Below, one piece after another: positions 23,997 through 32,381 of a stretch of DNA of 64,000 nt. The position numbers and the translations under genes are program-made. A model generated the notes under the pieces. The model had not been told where the DNA came from. It saw nothing but the letters and a program-made list of their open reading frames with translations, and searched no databases. Each line of letters opens with the position of its first letter. Within the stretch, counting starts at the first letter, position 1. This stretch comes from JAEUMY01 sp031394355 (GTDB lineage Bacteria; Pseudomonadota; Gammaproteobacteria; Burkholderiales; Usitatibacteraceae): NCBI GenBank assembly GCA_031394355.1, contig JANNSU010000075.1, forward strand, positions 8,510 to 72,509. The letters run 5' to 3'.

Positions 23997-25859
23997 ATGG
24001 CATGGACCAAACAAGTTCTGCGCGTGAATCTCACCCAGGGTACCTGCAAGAGCGAGCCCCTCAACATGGCCTGGGCCAACGAGTACCTCGGCCAACGCGG
24101 ACTCGCGACCAAGTACTTCACCGAGGAAGTTTCTCCAACGGTCGATCCGCTTTCCCCCGACAACAAACTGATCTTCGCCACCGGTCCGCTCACGGGCACG
24201 ATGGCTTCCACCGGCGGCCGTTATTCGGTCATCACGAAGGGCCCGCTCACCGGGGCCATTGCCTGCTCCAACTCCGGCGGCTATTGGGGCGCGGAACTCA
24301 AGTTTGCCGGCTGGGACATGATCATCTTCGAGGGCAAGTCATCGAAGCCGGTGTATCTGTTCATCCAGGACGACAAGGCCGAGTTGCTGGATGCAACCGA
24401 CCTGTGGGGCAAGACCACTTGGGATACCGAACCCTTGTTGAAGACGCGTCATCAGGACCCGCAAATCCGTGTGTCTTCCATCGGCCGGGCTGGCGAGACG
24501 GGCTGCCTGTTTGCCTGTGTCGTGAATGATCTGCATCGCGCGGCAGGACGATCCGGCGTGGGCACGGTGATGGGCTCGAAGAACCTGAAGGCCATCGCCG
24601 TGCGCGGCACCAAGGGTGTCGGCAACATCAAGGATGCGCCCGCATTCTTCAAGGCCACTGCAGCAGCCAAGAAAGTGCTGGCCGACAACGCAGTGACCGG
24701 ACAAGGCCTGCCCAAGTACGGTACGCAGGTGCTGATGAACGTGATCAACGAAATCGGTGCATTGCCGACGCGCAACCACCAGGACGTGCAATTCGACGGT
24801 GCCAAGGACATCTCCGCGGAAGCCATGCATCAACCGCGCAAGACCGATGGCAAGCCCAATCTGGTGACCAACCAGGCTTGTTTCGGCTGCACCATCGCCT
24901 GCGGCCGCATTTCCAAGCTGGACGAAACGCATTACACCGTCGTCAACAAGCCTGAATACTGGGGCGCGTCTGGCGGGCTGGAGTACGAAGCCGCGTGGGC
25001 ACTGGGCTCCGCCAATGGCGTGAACGATCTGGAAGCGCTGACCTACGCCAACTTCGTGTGCAATGAAGATGGTTTCGACCCGATCTCATTTGGCGCAACC
25101 GTGGGTGCAGTGATGGAGCTGTACGAGATGGGTGTGTTGACCAAGGAGCAGCTCGGCATCGAAGCGCCGTTCGGTTCCGCGCAGGCGCTGACGTTCTTCG
25201 CTGAACAGGTGGCGAAGGGAGAGGGCTTCGGCAAGGAGATTGCCATGGGGTCCAAGCGCCTCACCGCCAAGTACGGCCACCCGGACCTGTCCATGTCGGT
25301 GAAGGGTCAGGAATTCCCCGCCTATGACTCGCGTGGTATCCAGGGCATGGGGCTCGCGTATGCGACATCCAATCGTGGCGCGTGTCACTTGCGCGGCTAC
25401 ACCGTAGCCTCCGAGGTACTGGGCATTCCGGTGAAGACCGATCCGCTGGTCACCGACGGCAAAGCGGGATTGGTGAAGGCGTTCCAGGACGCGACGGCGG
25501 TGTTCGATTCCTCCGGCCTCTGCCTCTTCACGTCGTTTGCGTGGACGCTGCAGGACGTGGCCCCACAGCTGCAGGCAGCGTGTGAAGGCGACTGGTCGCT
25601 GGAAAATCTCAATGTGGTGGGTGAGCGCATCTGGAACATGGAGCGCGAGTACAACCTCGCCGCCGGCTTCACCAGCAAAGACGACAATCTGCCGAAGCGT
25701 CTCACAACGGAAGCGGCCAAGTCGGGCCCTGCCAAGGGATTGGTCAGCGGACTCGACAAGATGCTGCCGGAGTATTACGCGGCACGCGGCTGGACCCCGG
25801 ATGGCGTGCCCACGCCGGATACGCGGCATCGTTTGGGCACGGCAGCACTCAACAAGTGA
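23997..25859 (+). CDS. aorB: Tungsten aldehyde:ferredoxin oxidoreductase, catalytic subunit (AorB-like)
   Basis: A 620-residue enzyme that oxidises aldehydes to acids, or the reverse, using tungsten-bis-metallopterin and one 4Fe-4S cluster. AGGAG precedes the ATG. Family marks are the N-terminal LTQGT segment, TGPLTGTMASTGGRYSV, AGRSGVGTVMGSKNLKAI (183-200) and the cluster ligands CFGCTIAC (295-302), with a later Cys near residue 505. Length is normal. It lies between the iron-sulfur and FAD subunits, so the bacterial three-subunit NAD-linked type is likely, not the archaeal single-subunit type. Confidence 0.95.
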   Translation: MAWTKQVLRVNLTQGTCKSEPLNMAWANEYLGQRGLATKYFTEEVSPTVDPLSPDNKLIFATGPLTGTMASTGGRYSVITKGPLTGAIACSNSGGYWGAELKFAGWDMIIFEGKSSKPVYLFIQDDKAELLDATDLWGKTTWDTEPLLKTRHQDPQIRVSSIGRAGETGCLFACVVNDLHRAAGRSGVGTVMGSKNLKAIAVRGTKGVGNIKDAPAFFKATAAAKKVLADNAVTGQGLPKYGTQVLMNVINEIGALPTRNHQDVQFDGAKDISAEAMHQPRKTDGKPNLVTNQACFGCTIACGRISKLDETHYTVVNKPEYWGASGGLEYEAAWALGSANGVNDLEALTYANFVCNEDGFDPISFGATVGAVMELYEMGVLTKEQLGIEAPFGSAQALTFFAEQVAKGEGFGKEIAMGSKRLTAKYGHPDLSMSVKGQEFPAYDSRGIQGMGLAYATSNRGACHLRGYTVASEVLGIPVKTDPLVTDGKAGLVKAFQDATAVFDSSGLCLFTSFAWTLQDVAPQLQAACEGDWSLENLNVVGERIWNMEREYNLAAGFTSKDDNLPKRLTTEAAKSGPAKGLVSGLDKMLPEYYAARGWTPDGVPTPDTRHRLGTAALNK

Positions 25860-25878
25860 TGCTGTTCCGGTTTTGACT

Positions 25879-25910
25879 CGGCACCGCCCCGCAGACACGG
25901 GGCGGTGCCG
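25879..25910 (+). terminator. Strong intercistronic hairpin between aorB and aorC
   Basis: CGGCACCGCCCC and GGGGCGGTGCCG form a perfect 12-bp stem around an eight-base loop in the 65-base spacer. No T-run follows. It may protect the aorAB part of the message or partly attenuate, setting subunit ratio. Confidence 0.6.
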
Positions 25911-25924
25911 CTTTGGAGAACACC

Positions 25925-27187
25925 ATGCACCACCTCATCATCGGCAATGGTCCCGCCGGCGTGATTGCAGCGGAGACCCTTCGCAAACACGCGCCTGCGT
26001 CGGACATCATCACGCTCATGGGCGACGAGCCCGAGCCGCCCTATTCCCGCATGGCGATCCCCTATCTGCTGCATGGCGCCATCGATGAGTCAGGCACCTA
26101 TCTGCGGAAGCAATCGGACCACTTTGCCAATGCGAATATTCGCACCATGACCAGGCGTGCACAGAGTGTGGACACGCGCGGCCACTGGGTGCGCATGGAC
26201 CGTGCGGAATCCATCCACTACGACAAGCTCCTCATTGCATCCGGCTCCGTTCCCAACACGCCACCGATACCCGGCATCGATCTGCCCAACATTCACCCGT
26301 GCTGGACGCTGGAAGATGCTCGCCAGATCATGCGTGTCGCCAAGCCGGGCGCCAAGGTGCTGCAGATCGGTGCAGGATTCATCGGCTGCATCATCATGGA
26401 GGCGCTGGCATCACGCGGCGTCGACCTCACGATCGTTGAAACCGGCAACCGCATGGTGCCGCGCATGATGACTGAGCGCGCGGGTGCCATGATCAAGGGT
26501 TGGTGCGAGAAGCGCGGCATCAAGGTATTCACCGGTGTCTCGGTCGCAAGCATCAGCGAGGCCAATGGCCGGTTGTTCGCCACGCTCTCCAACGGCGCAG
26601 GCATGGATGCCGATCTCATCATCAGCTCAACCGGGGTCAAGCCCCGCATCGACTTTCTGAAAGGCAGCGGCATCGAATGCGACCAGGGCGTGCTCGTGGA
26701 TGAATTCATGCGCAGCAACATCCCGGACGTTTACGCGGCGGGCGATGTCTCGCAGTCGCTCGACTTCTCCACGGGCGAGCGCGTGGTCAACGCCATCCAG
26801 CCGGTGGCAGCCGATGAGGCCCGCACTGCGGCGTTGAACATGGCCGGCAGGCAGGTGTCCACGAAGGGAAACCTTTCCATGAATGTGCTCGATACCGTCG
26901 GTCTCGTCGCATCGTCGTTCGGGCAATGGTGGGGTGAGCGACCAGAGGATGGCGGAGATCATGCCGAACTCGAAGATGACGCCGCGTTTCGTTACCTGCG
27001 GCTGGAATTCCGAGATGATGTGCTGATCGGTGCCTGCAGTCTCGGTCTCACGGACCATATCGGTGCGCTACGCGGACTGATTCAGGGCCGCGTGCATCTC
27101 GGCGCATGGACCGACGCGCTGAAGCGTGAGCCCTTGCGCATCATGGACGCCTATCTCGCTACCGCGCAGAAGACTAGCTCGTGGTAG
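25925..27187 (+). CDS. aorC: FAD/NAD(P)-dependent oxidoreductase subunit (AorC-like)
   Basis: A 420-residue flavoprotein of the pyridine nucleotide-disulfide reductase class. The ATG at 25925 follows GGAGA; the TTG four codons earlier is less likely. The FAD motif GNGPAGVIAAETL is at the N terminus. The NAD site lies in LQIGAGFIGCIIMEAL, and the second FAD motif is IPDVYAAGDV. In the Aromatoleum enzyme this subunit connects the iron-sulfur chain to NAD. The iterated palindrome at 26132 encodes ANIR. Confidence 0.9.
   Translation: MHHLIIGNGPAGVIAAETLRKHAPASDIITLMGDEPEPPYSRMAIPYLLHGAIDESGTYLRKQSDHFANANIRTMTRRAQSVDTRGHWVRMDRAESIHYDKLLIASGSVPNTPPIPGIDLPNIHPCWTLEDARQIMRVAKPGAKVLQIGAGFIGCIIMEALASRGVDLTIVETGNRMVPRMMTERAGAMIKGWCEKRGIKVFTGVSVASISEANGRLFATLSNGAGMDADLIISSTGVKPRIDFLKGSGIECDQGVLVDEFMRSNIPDVYAAGDVSQSLDFSTGERVVNAIQPVAADEARTAALNMAGRQVSTKGNLSMNVLDTVGLVASSFGQWWGERPEDGGDHAELEDDAAFRYLRLEFRDDVLIGACSLGLTDHIGALRGLIQGRVHLGAWTDALKREPLRIMDAYLATAQKTSSW
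26132..26143. repeat. Iterated palindrome copy 10
   Basis: GCGAATATTCGC inside aorC, read as A-N-I-R. Confidence 0.95.
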
Positions 27188-27196
27188 CGTCGCGAC

Positions 27197-27451
27197 ATGC
27201 GCATCACCCTGAAACTCTACGCAACACTCACCGACTACCTGCCCCCGACGGCAAGGTCGAACAACCAGATGATGGTCGAGGCAGAGCGGGATGCCACGAT
27301 TGCAACGCTGATTGCACCACTCAATCTGCCACCAAAGCAGGTGCATCTGGTGCTGGTAAACGGCGTGTACATTCCGCCCGCCGAGCGCGCCACGCGAAAC
27401 TTCGCAGAGGGTGATGTACTGGCCATCTGGCCGCCGATTGCGGGCGGATGA
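27197..27451 (+). CDS. MoaD/ThiS-family sulfur carrier
   Basis: An 84-residue ubiquitin-like protein ending in the Gly-Gly needed for thiocarboxylate formation (WPPIAGG). It starts nine bases after aorC. MoaD-like proteins donate sulfur during molybdopterin synthesis. A dedicated copy in an AOR operon suggests supply of the tungsten cofactor dithiolene, as for the MoaD-like protein reported in aor operons. It has a normal beta-grasp length. Confidence 0.88.
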   Translation: MRITLKLYATLTDYLPPTARSNNQMMVEAERDATIATLIAPLNLPPKQVHLVLVNGVYIPPAERATRNFAEGDVLAIWPPIAGG

Positions 27452-27500
27452 ACTGGAGCAAGGCCGTTCTCACATCCACCGTCGTGGAGCCGAATGACTG

Positions 27501-27785
27501 ATGCCTGATCAACACGAGTTCGAGATGGCCCTCACCAAGGATGAGTTTCTGAGACTGCTGCCTGTAGCGGTCGGCACGACATTCCAGATCACGGGGTCGC
27601 GCATTGCCGGCGCCGATGATCGCGTGACATGGACCATCGAGCTCCTGCCGATGGCGCCTCGTCGCATTGCACTGCTGGTGCTTCCACGCCTGTGTGTGAC
27701 GATCAAGCTGGATGCCGGCGATGCCTTGGCATACGAGGCTTGGCTCAACCGCTTCATGCTCGGCTATCAACGTGCGGGCGGCTGA
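27501..27785 (+). CDS. Uncharacterised protein at the end of the aor operon
   Basis: A 94-residue soluble protein with no cysteine cluster and no signal peptide. It has a predicted beta-rich core (VGTTFQITGSRIAG, TWTIELLPMAPRRIALLVLP). The spacer from the MoaD-like gene is 49 bases. No family is recognised. Its place in the operon suggests a role in maturation or assembly of the tungsten enzyme. It converges on the Crp-family gene, whose stop is 15 bases away. Confidence 0.7.
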   Translation: MPDQHEFEMALTKDEFLRLLPVAVGTTFQITGSRIAGADDRVTWTIELLPMAPRRIALLVLPRLCVTIKLDAGDALAYEAWLNRFMLGYQRAGG

Positions 27786-27800
27786 TCCCCGTGTGTGGAA

Positions 27801-28472
27801 TCAGTTCGCAAGCTGCTCCAGCGCCTCCCGGTTGTTCACCTCGATATCGAGGTGATGCACCGTCAGCACACCCTGATCGGACAGCTCACGCAGGGTTCGC
27901 GAAAAGTGCTCCTTGGTCATGTGCAGTCGCGAAGCGATGAGCCCTTTCTTGGCTGGGAGATGGATGATGTTTCCAGCTTTTCGTCCAGCCGAAACCCACA
28001 CATCCATGAGGTAGCGGGCCAACCGCTGTTCTGCCTTGCAGAACAGCAGGTTCTCTAGCTCGTTCATTCGCTCATAAAGCTGCCAGGCCAGGTCCTGGGA
28101 CATGTTCCAGCCGAGACGATGATTGCTCGCCAGCTCGGCGAGCAGCGCGGGACCACCGACAAACTGCAGGGTACAAGGCGTCATTGCGATAGCTGTGGCC
28201 AGATGCGGTCGCTTCATCAACGTGGCGACCGCACCAAGGTGTTCGCCCTCGCTGCATATCGCGGTCACATGTTCTTCACCATGTGTGGACTCGCTGCAGA
28301 GCTTGATTTGGCCGGACAGGATGAGATACACGCCTGATGCATCGTCACCTTTGCGGAAAATCGCTTCTCCCTTTGCCGCAGACAACGATTGAGACGCCTC
28401 CACCAGACGATGCAGCGCATCGCGATTGAGCTCTCGGAACAGACGGCAATCATGAATGGCTGTTGGCGACAT
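27801..28472 (-). CDS. Crp/Fnr-family transcription regulator
   Basis: A 223-residue regulator. The N-terminal cyclic-nucleotide-binding fold (GEAIFRKGDDASGVYLILSGQIKL) is followed by the dimer helix and a winged helix-turn-helix near residues 165-200. The recognition helix KEHFSRTLREL contains E-x2-S-R, the set that reads TTGAT half-sites in Fnr/Dnr proteins. It lacks the N-terminal Cys cluster of Fnr, so it is more like Dnr/FixK types. The signal is unknown. It is divergent from the cytochrome operon, with a matching site between them. Confidence 0.88.
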   Translation of the reverse strand: MSPTAIHDCRLFRELNRDALHRLVEASQSLSAAKGEAIFRKGDDASGVYLILSGQIKLCSESTHGEEHVTAICSEGEHLGAVATLMKRPHLATAIAMTPCTLQFVGGPALLAELASNHRLGWNMSQDLAWQLYERMNELENLLFCKAEQRLARYLMDVWVSAGRKAGNIIHLPAKKGLIASRLHMTKEHFSRTLRELSDQGVLTVHHLDIEVNNREALEQLAN

Positions 28473-28552
28473 GCTGTTTGGCCGACGTTGAGTGGAAGGT
28501 GCACCGGTTCTGGTGCGACATGAACATCCTGAGCGATCCGTACTGACATCAT

Positions 28553-28566
28553 TTGATCTGTGTCAA
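28553..28566. promoter_or_regulatory. Fnr/Dnr-type operator TTGAT-N4-GTCAA
   Basis: TTGATCTGTGTCAA is a near-perfect Fnr-family site in the divergent spacer between the Crp-family gene and the cytochrome genes. The Crp-family protein has the recognition residues expected for TTGAT. A second palindrome, GTTCTTT...AAAGAAC with TTGATATCAA inside, lies at 28597-28620. Confidence 0.7.
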
Positions 28567-28686
28567 ATGCGGATGCAATGGAAGAATCCTCAGCACGTTC
28601 TTTGATATCAATTAAAGAACTTATCGTCTGGCATAGCTAGCATCGAGGCATTGACGACTTCTTCGTCACGCCAACAGGAGAACTTC

Positions 28687-29022
28687 ATGTTTGCCACTCC
28701 TTTCCGCCTCGCGCTCTTTACCAGCCTGATCTGGATTACCGGGGCGCTTGCGCAGGCCACCGATGCCCCTGCCGCTGAGGCGCTCGCCAAGAAGAGCAAG
28801 TGCCTTACCTGTCACAGCATCGACAAGAAGAAGGATGGCCCCTCATTCAAGGAGATCGCCGCCAAGTACAAGGACAAGGCGGATGCGGAGCAGAGGCTGT
28901 TCATCCAACTGACGACCAGTCCGAAGGTAAAGGTGGACGGCAAGGAAGAAACACACGAATCGCTGAAGACCAAGAACGATGCAGAGATTCGCAACGTGAT
29001 CCGCTGGATTCTGACTCGATGA
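28687..29022 (+). CDS. Monoheme periplasmic cytochrome c
   Basis: A 111-residue exported class I cytochrome. ACAGGAGAA precedes the ATG at 28687. The signal peptide ends ALAQA. One heme site, CLTCH, lies near residue 39, in the context KKSKCLTCHSIDKKKDGPSF typical of c551/c552-like proteins. The axial Met is not obvious in the short C-terminal half, which has no Met. It starts the operon that encodes the decaheme conduit, so it may carry electrons to or from it. Confidence 0.88.
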   Translation: MFATPFRLALFTSLIWITGALAQATDAPAAEALAKKSKCLTCHSIDKKKDGPSFKEIAAKYKDKADAEQRLFIQLTTSPKVKVDGKEETHESLKTKNDAEIRNVIRWILTR

Positions 29023-29056
29023 AGTCTGGCGTGCTTTGTCTTTGAAGGGACCTGCC

Positions 29057-29206
29057 GTGGCAAGTCTCATCGTGCGCATCCAATCCATCTGGCATGCCGA
29101 GGGCAATGCTGAAGGCAAGACATGCGTTGATTGCCAGTACGGTATCGGTATCGCTTGCGAGGAGCCGGATGGACCAGACCTGCAGGAATTGTTCGCCAAC
29201 AAATGA
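29057..29206 (+). pseudogene. Remnant of a NapC/NirT-type multiheme cytochrome
   Basis: A 49-codon frame from GTG 29057 ends AEGKTCVDCQYGIGIACEEP and then DGPDLQELFANK. This closely resembles the C terminus of NapC/NirT proteins, where EGKTCIDCHKGIAH carries the last heme. Here the heme His is replaced (CVDCQ) and the following His is gone. The rest of a NapC gene is absent. It lies between the monoheme cytochrome and the decaheme gene, where some related operons have a NapC/NirT gene. It could also be a tiny functional protein. Confidence 0.5.
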
Positions 29207-29255
29207 ACGGCACCGCCCGACGCGGGATGCAATCAGACATTTTAGGGAGAGCAGG

Positions 29256-30269
29256 ATGACTCGGACCACACTACTAACCTGGCTCGGCACGGCTGCCTTG
29301 GTCATTGCAGGCTTATTGGTCAGCACGGCTGTGCCTGCGCAAGGCACGGCCAAGGACGTTGTGCTGAAGGGGGACGCGAAATGCACGCGATGCCACGACG
29401 AGAACGAAGCCTACCCGGTGCTCTCCATTGGCAAGACCCGCCACGGAACCGTGGCAGATAGTCGCAACCCGACCTGTACGAGCTGCCACGGGGAGAGCGA
29501 CAAGCACATCAACAAACCGTCGGATAGCAAGGAGCGTCCCAAGCCAGATCGCCTGTATGGCATGCGTCCCACCATTCCCGCCGAACAACAGGTCGACCGC
29601 TTCTTCGGCTTCTTCGGCAAGAACACCGCGACGCCGATGGCAGAGCGAAACAGCGCTTGCATAGGTTGCCACGAAGGCGGCAAGCGCATGCACTGGGCCG
29701 GCAGCGCGCACGACTCGCGTGACGTGGCGTGCACATCCTGCCATCAGATCCACACCTCTCATGACAAAGTGAAGGACAAGCAGACGCAACCCGAAATCTG
29801 CTACACCTGCCACAAGGAACAACGTGCCCAGATGAATCGCCCCTCGCACCATCCGGTGAAGGAAGGCAAGATGACTTGCACCGACTGCCACAACCCGCAT
29901 GGCTCGGCAGGTGAGAAGCTGCTGGTGAAGGACAACGTCAATGACACCTGTTACACCTGCCACCTGGAAAAGCGTGGACCGTTCCTGCGCGGGCACCAGC
30001 CCGTCGCGGAAAACTGCAGCAACTGCCACAACCCGCATGGCACCACCAATGACAACCTGCTCAAGGTACGTGCGCCCTTCCTTTGCACACAGTGCCATGA
30101 GCCGACCAGTCACCGAGGCAATCTGCCTGGCGTGACCGGCGGTACGGTGGGTGGCACCGGAAGCGGTGTCAGCATCGGCTTGGCCAGATCCTGCCTCAAT
30201 TGTCACACCAACATTCACGGCACCAACAATCCCGCAAGTATCACCAACGAGCGGACATTCCGTCGTTGA
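29256..30269 (+). CDS. Periplasmic decaheme cytochrome c (MtrA/DmsE family)
   Basis: A 337-residue exported cytochrome with exactly ten CxxCH motifs, matching MtrA, MtoA and DmsE. GGGAGAGCAGG precedes the ATG at 29256. The signal peptide ends VPAQG. Repeated pairs such as CTDCHNPHG and CSNCHNPHG are typical. In this family the protein plugs the barrel of an MtrB-type porin and moves electrons across the outer membrane. The porin gene follows after 20 bases. Direction (metal oxidation or reduction) cannot be told from sequence. Confidence 0.95.
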   Translation: MTRTTLLTWLGTAALVIAGLLVSTAVPAQGTAKDVVLKGDAKCTRCHDENEAYPVLSIGKTRHGTVADSRNPTCTSCHGESDKHINKPSDSKERPKPDRLYGMRPTIPAEQQVDRFFGFFGKNTATPMAERNSACIGCHEGGKRMHWAGSAHDSRDVACTSCHQIHTSHDKVKDKQTQPEICYTCHKEQRAQMNRPSHHPVKEGKMTCTDCHNPHGSAGEKLLVKDNVNDTCYTCHLEKRGPFLRGHQPVAENCSNCHNPHGTTNDNLLKVRAPFLCTQCHEPTSHRGNLPGVTGGTVGGTGSGVSIGLARSCLNCHTNIHGTNNPASITNERTFRR

Positions 30270-30289
30270 ACGGCAAGGGGACACATATC

Positions 30290-32338
30290 ATGCGCGCATC
30301 CACACCGAAACCCGCAAGGCTCTCCCTGCTGGCGCTTGCCCTGCTTCCACTCACCCAGCCCGCCTTTGCCGACGAGGCCGAAGACCGTCGGCTGCTGACG
30401 AAACCGGATTCATCAATCCTGGTCGGGGTTGGCAGCATCAATCGCGACAACAGCCGGTTCGGCCAGTATCTGGGACTGCACGAGAAAGGCAGCTATGGCC
30501 TGTTCGATATCCTGAGCGTGACACGCGACGACACCACCGGCACCTGGCTTCGCATCGACGCGCGCAATCTCGGCCTCACCAGCCGAGACATCCGCATCGA
30601 TCACAACCGTCAGGGAGACTGGGGCTACTTCATTCAATGGAATGAAATTCCGCGCGCGAGCCAGTACACGATCAACACCCGGCTGGCAGGCATCGGCTCG
30701 GGCACACAAGCCGTCGCCGGCGAGCCCGTGGCCCGCGATGTCCGCCTGGAGACGTTGCGCCAAGCTGTGCTGCTCGGTTTCGACAAGCATTTCGGCAATG
30801 GCTACGAGGCGCAGGTGCGGATGAAGAGCGAGGACAAGAGCGGCTCGCGACTGTTCGGCCGATCCAGCGGAGACTTCATCGCAGAGCCGATCGACAGCAC
30901 GATCAGCGAGCTGGAGGCGACTCTGGGATTCGTGGGGAAGTCGTTCCAATGGAGCGCTGGCTACAACGGCACACGCTACGACAATCACGTGACCGCGCTG
31001 TTCGCGACCGGCGGTGCCGGCTCATCGTTCTCACCGATTGCATTGCCGCCGGGAAATCAGGGACACCAGTTCTATATCAGCGGTGCATATGCGTTCACAC
31101 CCGCTACCCGAGCACATGCCAAGCTGTCCTGGGGGCGCTTTACTCAGGATGACGCGTTCATCCCGGTGCCGACAGCCAATCCCAATCTCACGGGCAAGAC
31201 TCAGCTCGATGGCCGCATCGACACAAAGCTTTTTTCTGCGGGACTGTCCAGCCGACTTCTGCCTGCACTCAGTGTGAATGCGAATATTCGCATTGAGGAC
31301 CGCGACGACAAAACACCCGCAGTACGCTACGGCGCCGCACCCGCTGCGGGAAGCACTTTCGACGGGCTGTACGAACCCCGATCCATCGGCACGCGATTTG
31401 CAAAGTTTGAGGGCACATATCGCCTGCCAGCCGGCTTGTCGCTCGTGGCCGCACTGGAGCAGGACAACAAGGAGCGCTTCGTACCACCCGGCCCGGTCGT
31501 GACCGTGGCAGCGCGTCAGAAGTCCGAAGAAACCACTTGGAAGCTGGAAGCGCGCCGCGCCATGTCGGAAACACTGAATGGCACATTTGCCTGGCACAAA
31601 TCCGAGCGCGATGGGTCGCCCCTGCTGACCAGCACCGGCTTCATCAGTGGCCTGCCGACCAGCAATCTGGTCGCGCCATTCAATGTGGCCGATCGGGAGC
31701 GAGATAAGCGCAAGATGTCTCTCGACTGGACGCCAACGGGTGCACTTTCATTCCAACTTGTCGGCGAAGACTCGGATGACCAATACACCGGACGCCCCAT
31801 GGGATTGCGCGAAGGCAGTGAAAGGACGGTTTCCATCGATGCATCGCTGGCGTTGGCGGAAGCCTGGCAGATCACTGCCTGGGCTTCGCGCTCCCGGACG
31901 TCTGGCATGCAGGTTACGCAAACCTGTACCACCTCCGTCGCCAGCGTCTGCACGGTCGTGGGCCAAGTCTGGTCTGCAACGCTGGGCAACGTTGGCAATG
32001 CGGCTGGCCTCAGCCTTCGCGGTCAACTCAAGACCGGACTGGAACTGGGTGCTGATCTGCAGCGAACCAAGGATCGGGCCAACTTCGACGTCGTAGCGGT
32101 CTATCCGACTGGTGTGGCACCCCCGCCAACGTCGAACTACAGCGTCTCGCGGCTGAAAGTGTTCGGAAGAACAGCACTGAACAAGCAGGTAAGCGTGCGT
32201 GCGGAGGTAACCCATGAACGCTGGAACACCGATGACTGGACGTGGACCAACTGGGCCTTCGCGGACGGCACGCGGGTGCTGGAGAACGCCCGCCAGTCGA
32301 TCACCTTTCTCGGCGTCGCCGTGCAGTACCGCTTCTGA
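30290..32338 (+). CDS. MtrB/PioB-family outer-membrane porin for the decaheme cytochrome
   Basis: A 682-residue outer-membrane barrel. The start is ATG 30290, preceded by a signal peptide-like N terminus ending QPAFADEAED. The chain is a long series of amphipathic strands ending VAVQYRF, with the final aromatic residue. The segment DSSILVGVGSINRDNSRFGQY is characteristic of MtrB/PioB proteins. The N-terminal CxxC of Shewanella MtrB is not seen. It should sheathe the decaheme protein encoded just upstream. The iterated palindrome at 31280 encodes ANIR. Confidence 0.92.
   Translation: MRASTPKPARLSLLALALLPLTQPAFADEAEDRRLLTKPDSSILVGVGSINRDNSRFGQYLGLHEKGSYGLFDILSVTRDDTTGTWLRIDARNLGLTSRDIRIDHNRQGDWGYFIQWNEIPRASQYTINTRLAGIGSGTQAVAGEPVARDVRLETLRQAVLLGFDKHFGNGYEAQVRMKSEDKSGSRLFGRSSGDFIAEPIDSTISELEATLGFVGKSFQWSAGYNGTRYDNHVTALFATGGAGSSFSPIALPPGNQGHQFYISGAYAFTPATRAHAKLSWGRFTQDDAFIPVPTANPNLTGKTQLDGRIDTKLFSAGLSSRLLPALSVNANIRIEDRDDKTPAVRYGAAPAAGSTFDGLYEPRSIGTRFAKFEGTYRLPAGLSLVAALEQDNKERFVPPGPVVTVAARQKSEETTWKLEARRAMSETLNGTFAWHKSERDGSPLLTSTGFISGLPTSNLVAPFNVADRERDKRKMSLDWTPTGALSFQLVGEDSDDQYTGRPMGLREGSERTVSIDASLALAEAWQITAWASRSRTSGMQVTQTCTTSVASVCTVVGQVWSATLGNVGNAAGLSLRGQLKTGLELGADLQRTKDRANFDVVAVYPTGVAPPPTSNYSVSRLKVFGRTALNKQVSVRAEVTHERWNTDDWTWTNWAFADGTRVLENARQSITFLGVAVQYRF
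31280..31291. repeat. Iterated palindrome copy 11
   Basis: GCGAATATTCGC inside the MtrB-like gene, read as A-N-I-R. Confidence 0.95.
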
Positions 32339-32381
32339 TCGCAAGTCATGATTGAATAGGCGCTTTGCATGTCAAGGTGCC

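Noticed and set aside
28602..28611. TTGATATCAA as a second Fnr-type site
   Set aside because: The half-sites touch each other; Fnr sites need a four-base spacer. It is part of another inverted repeat.
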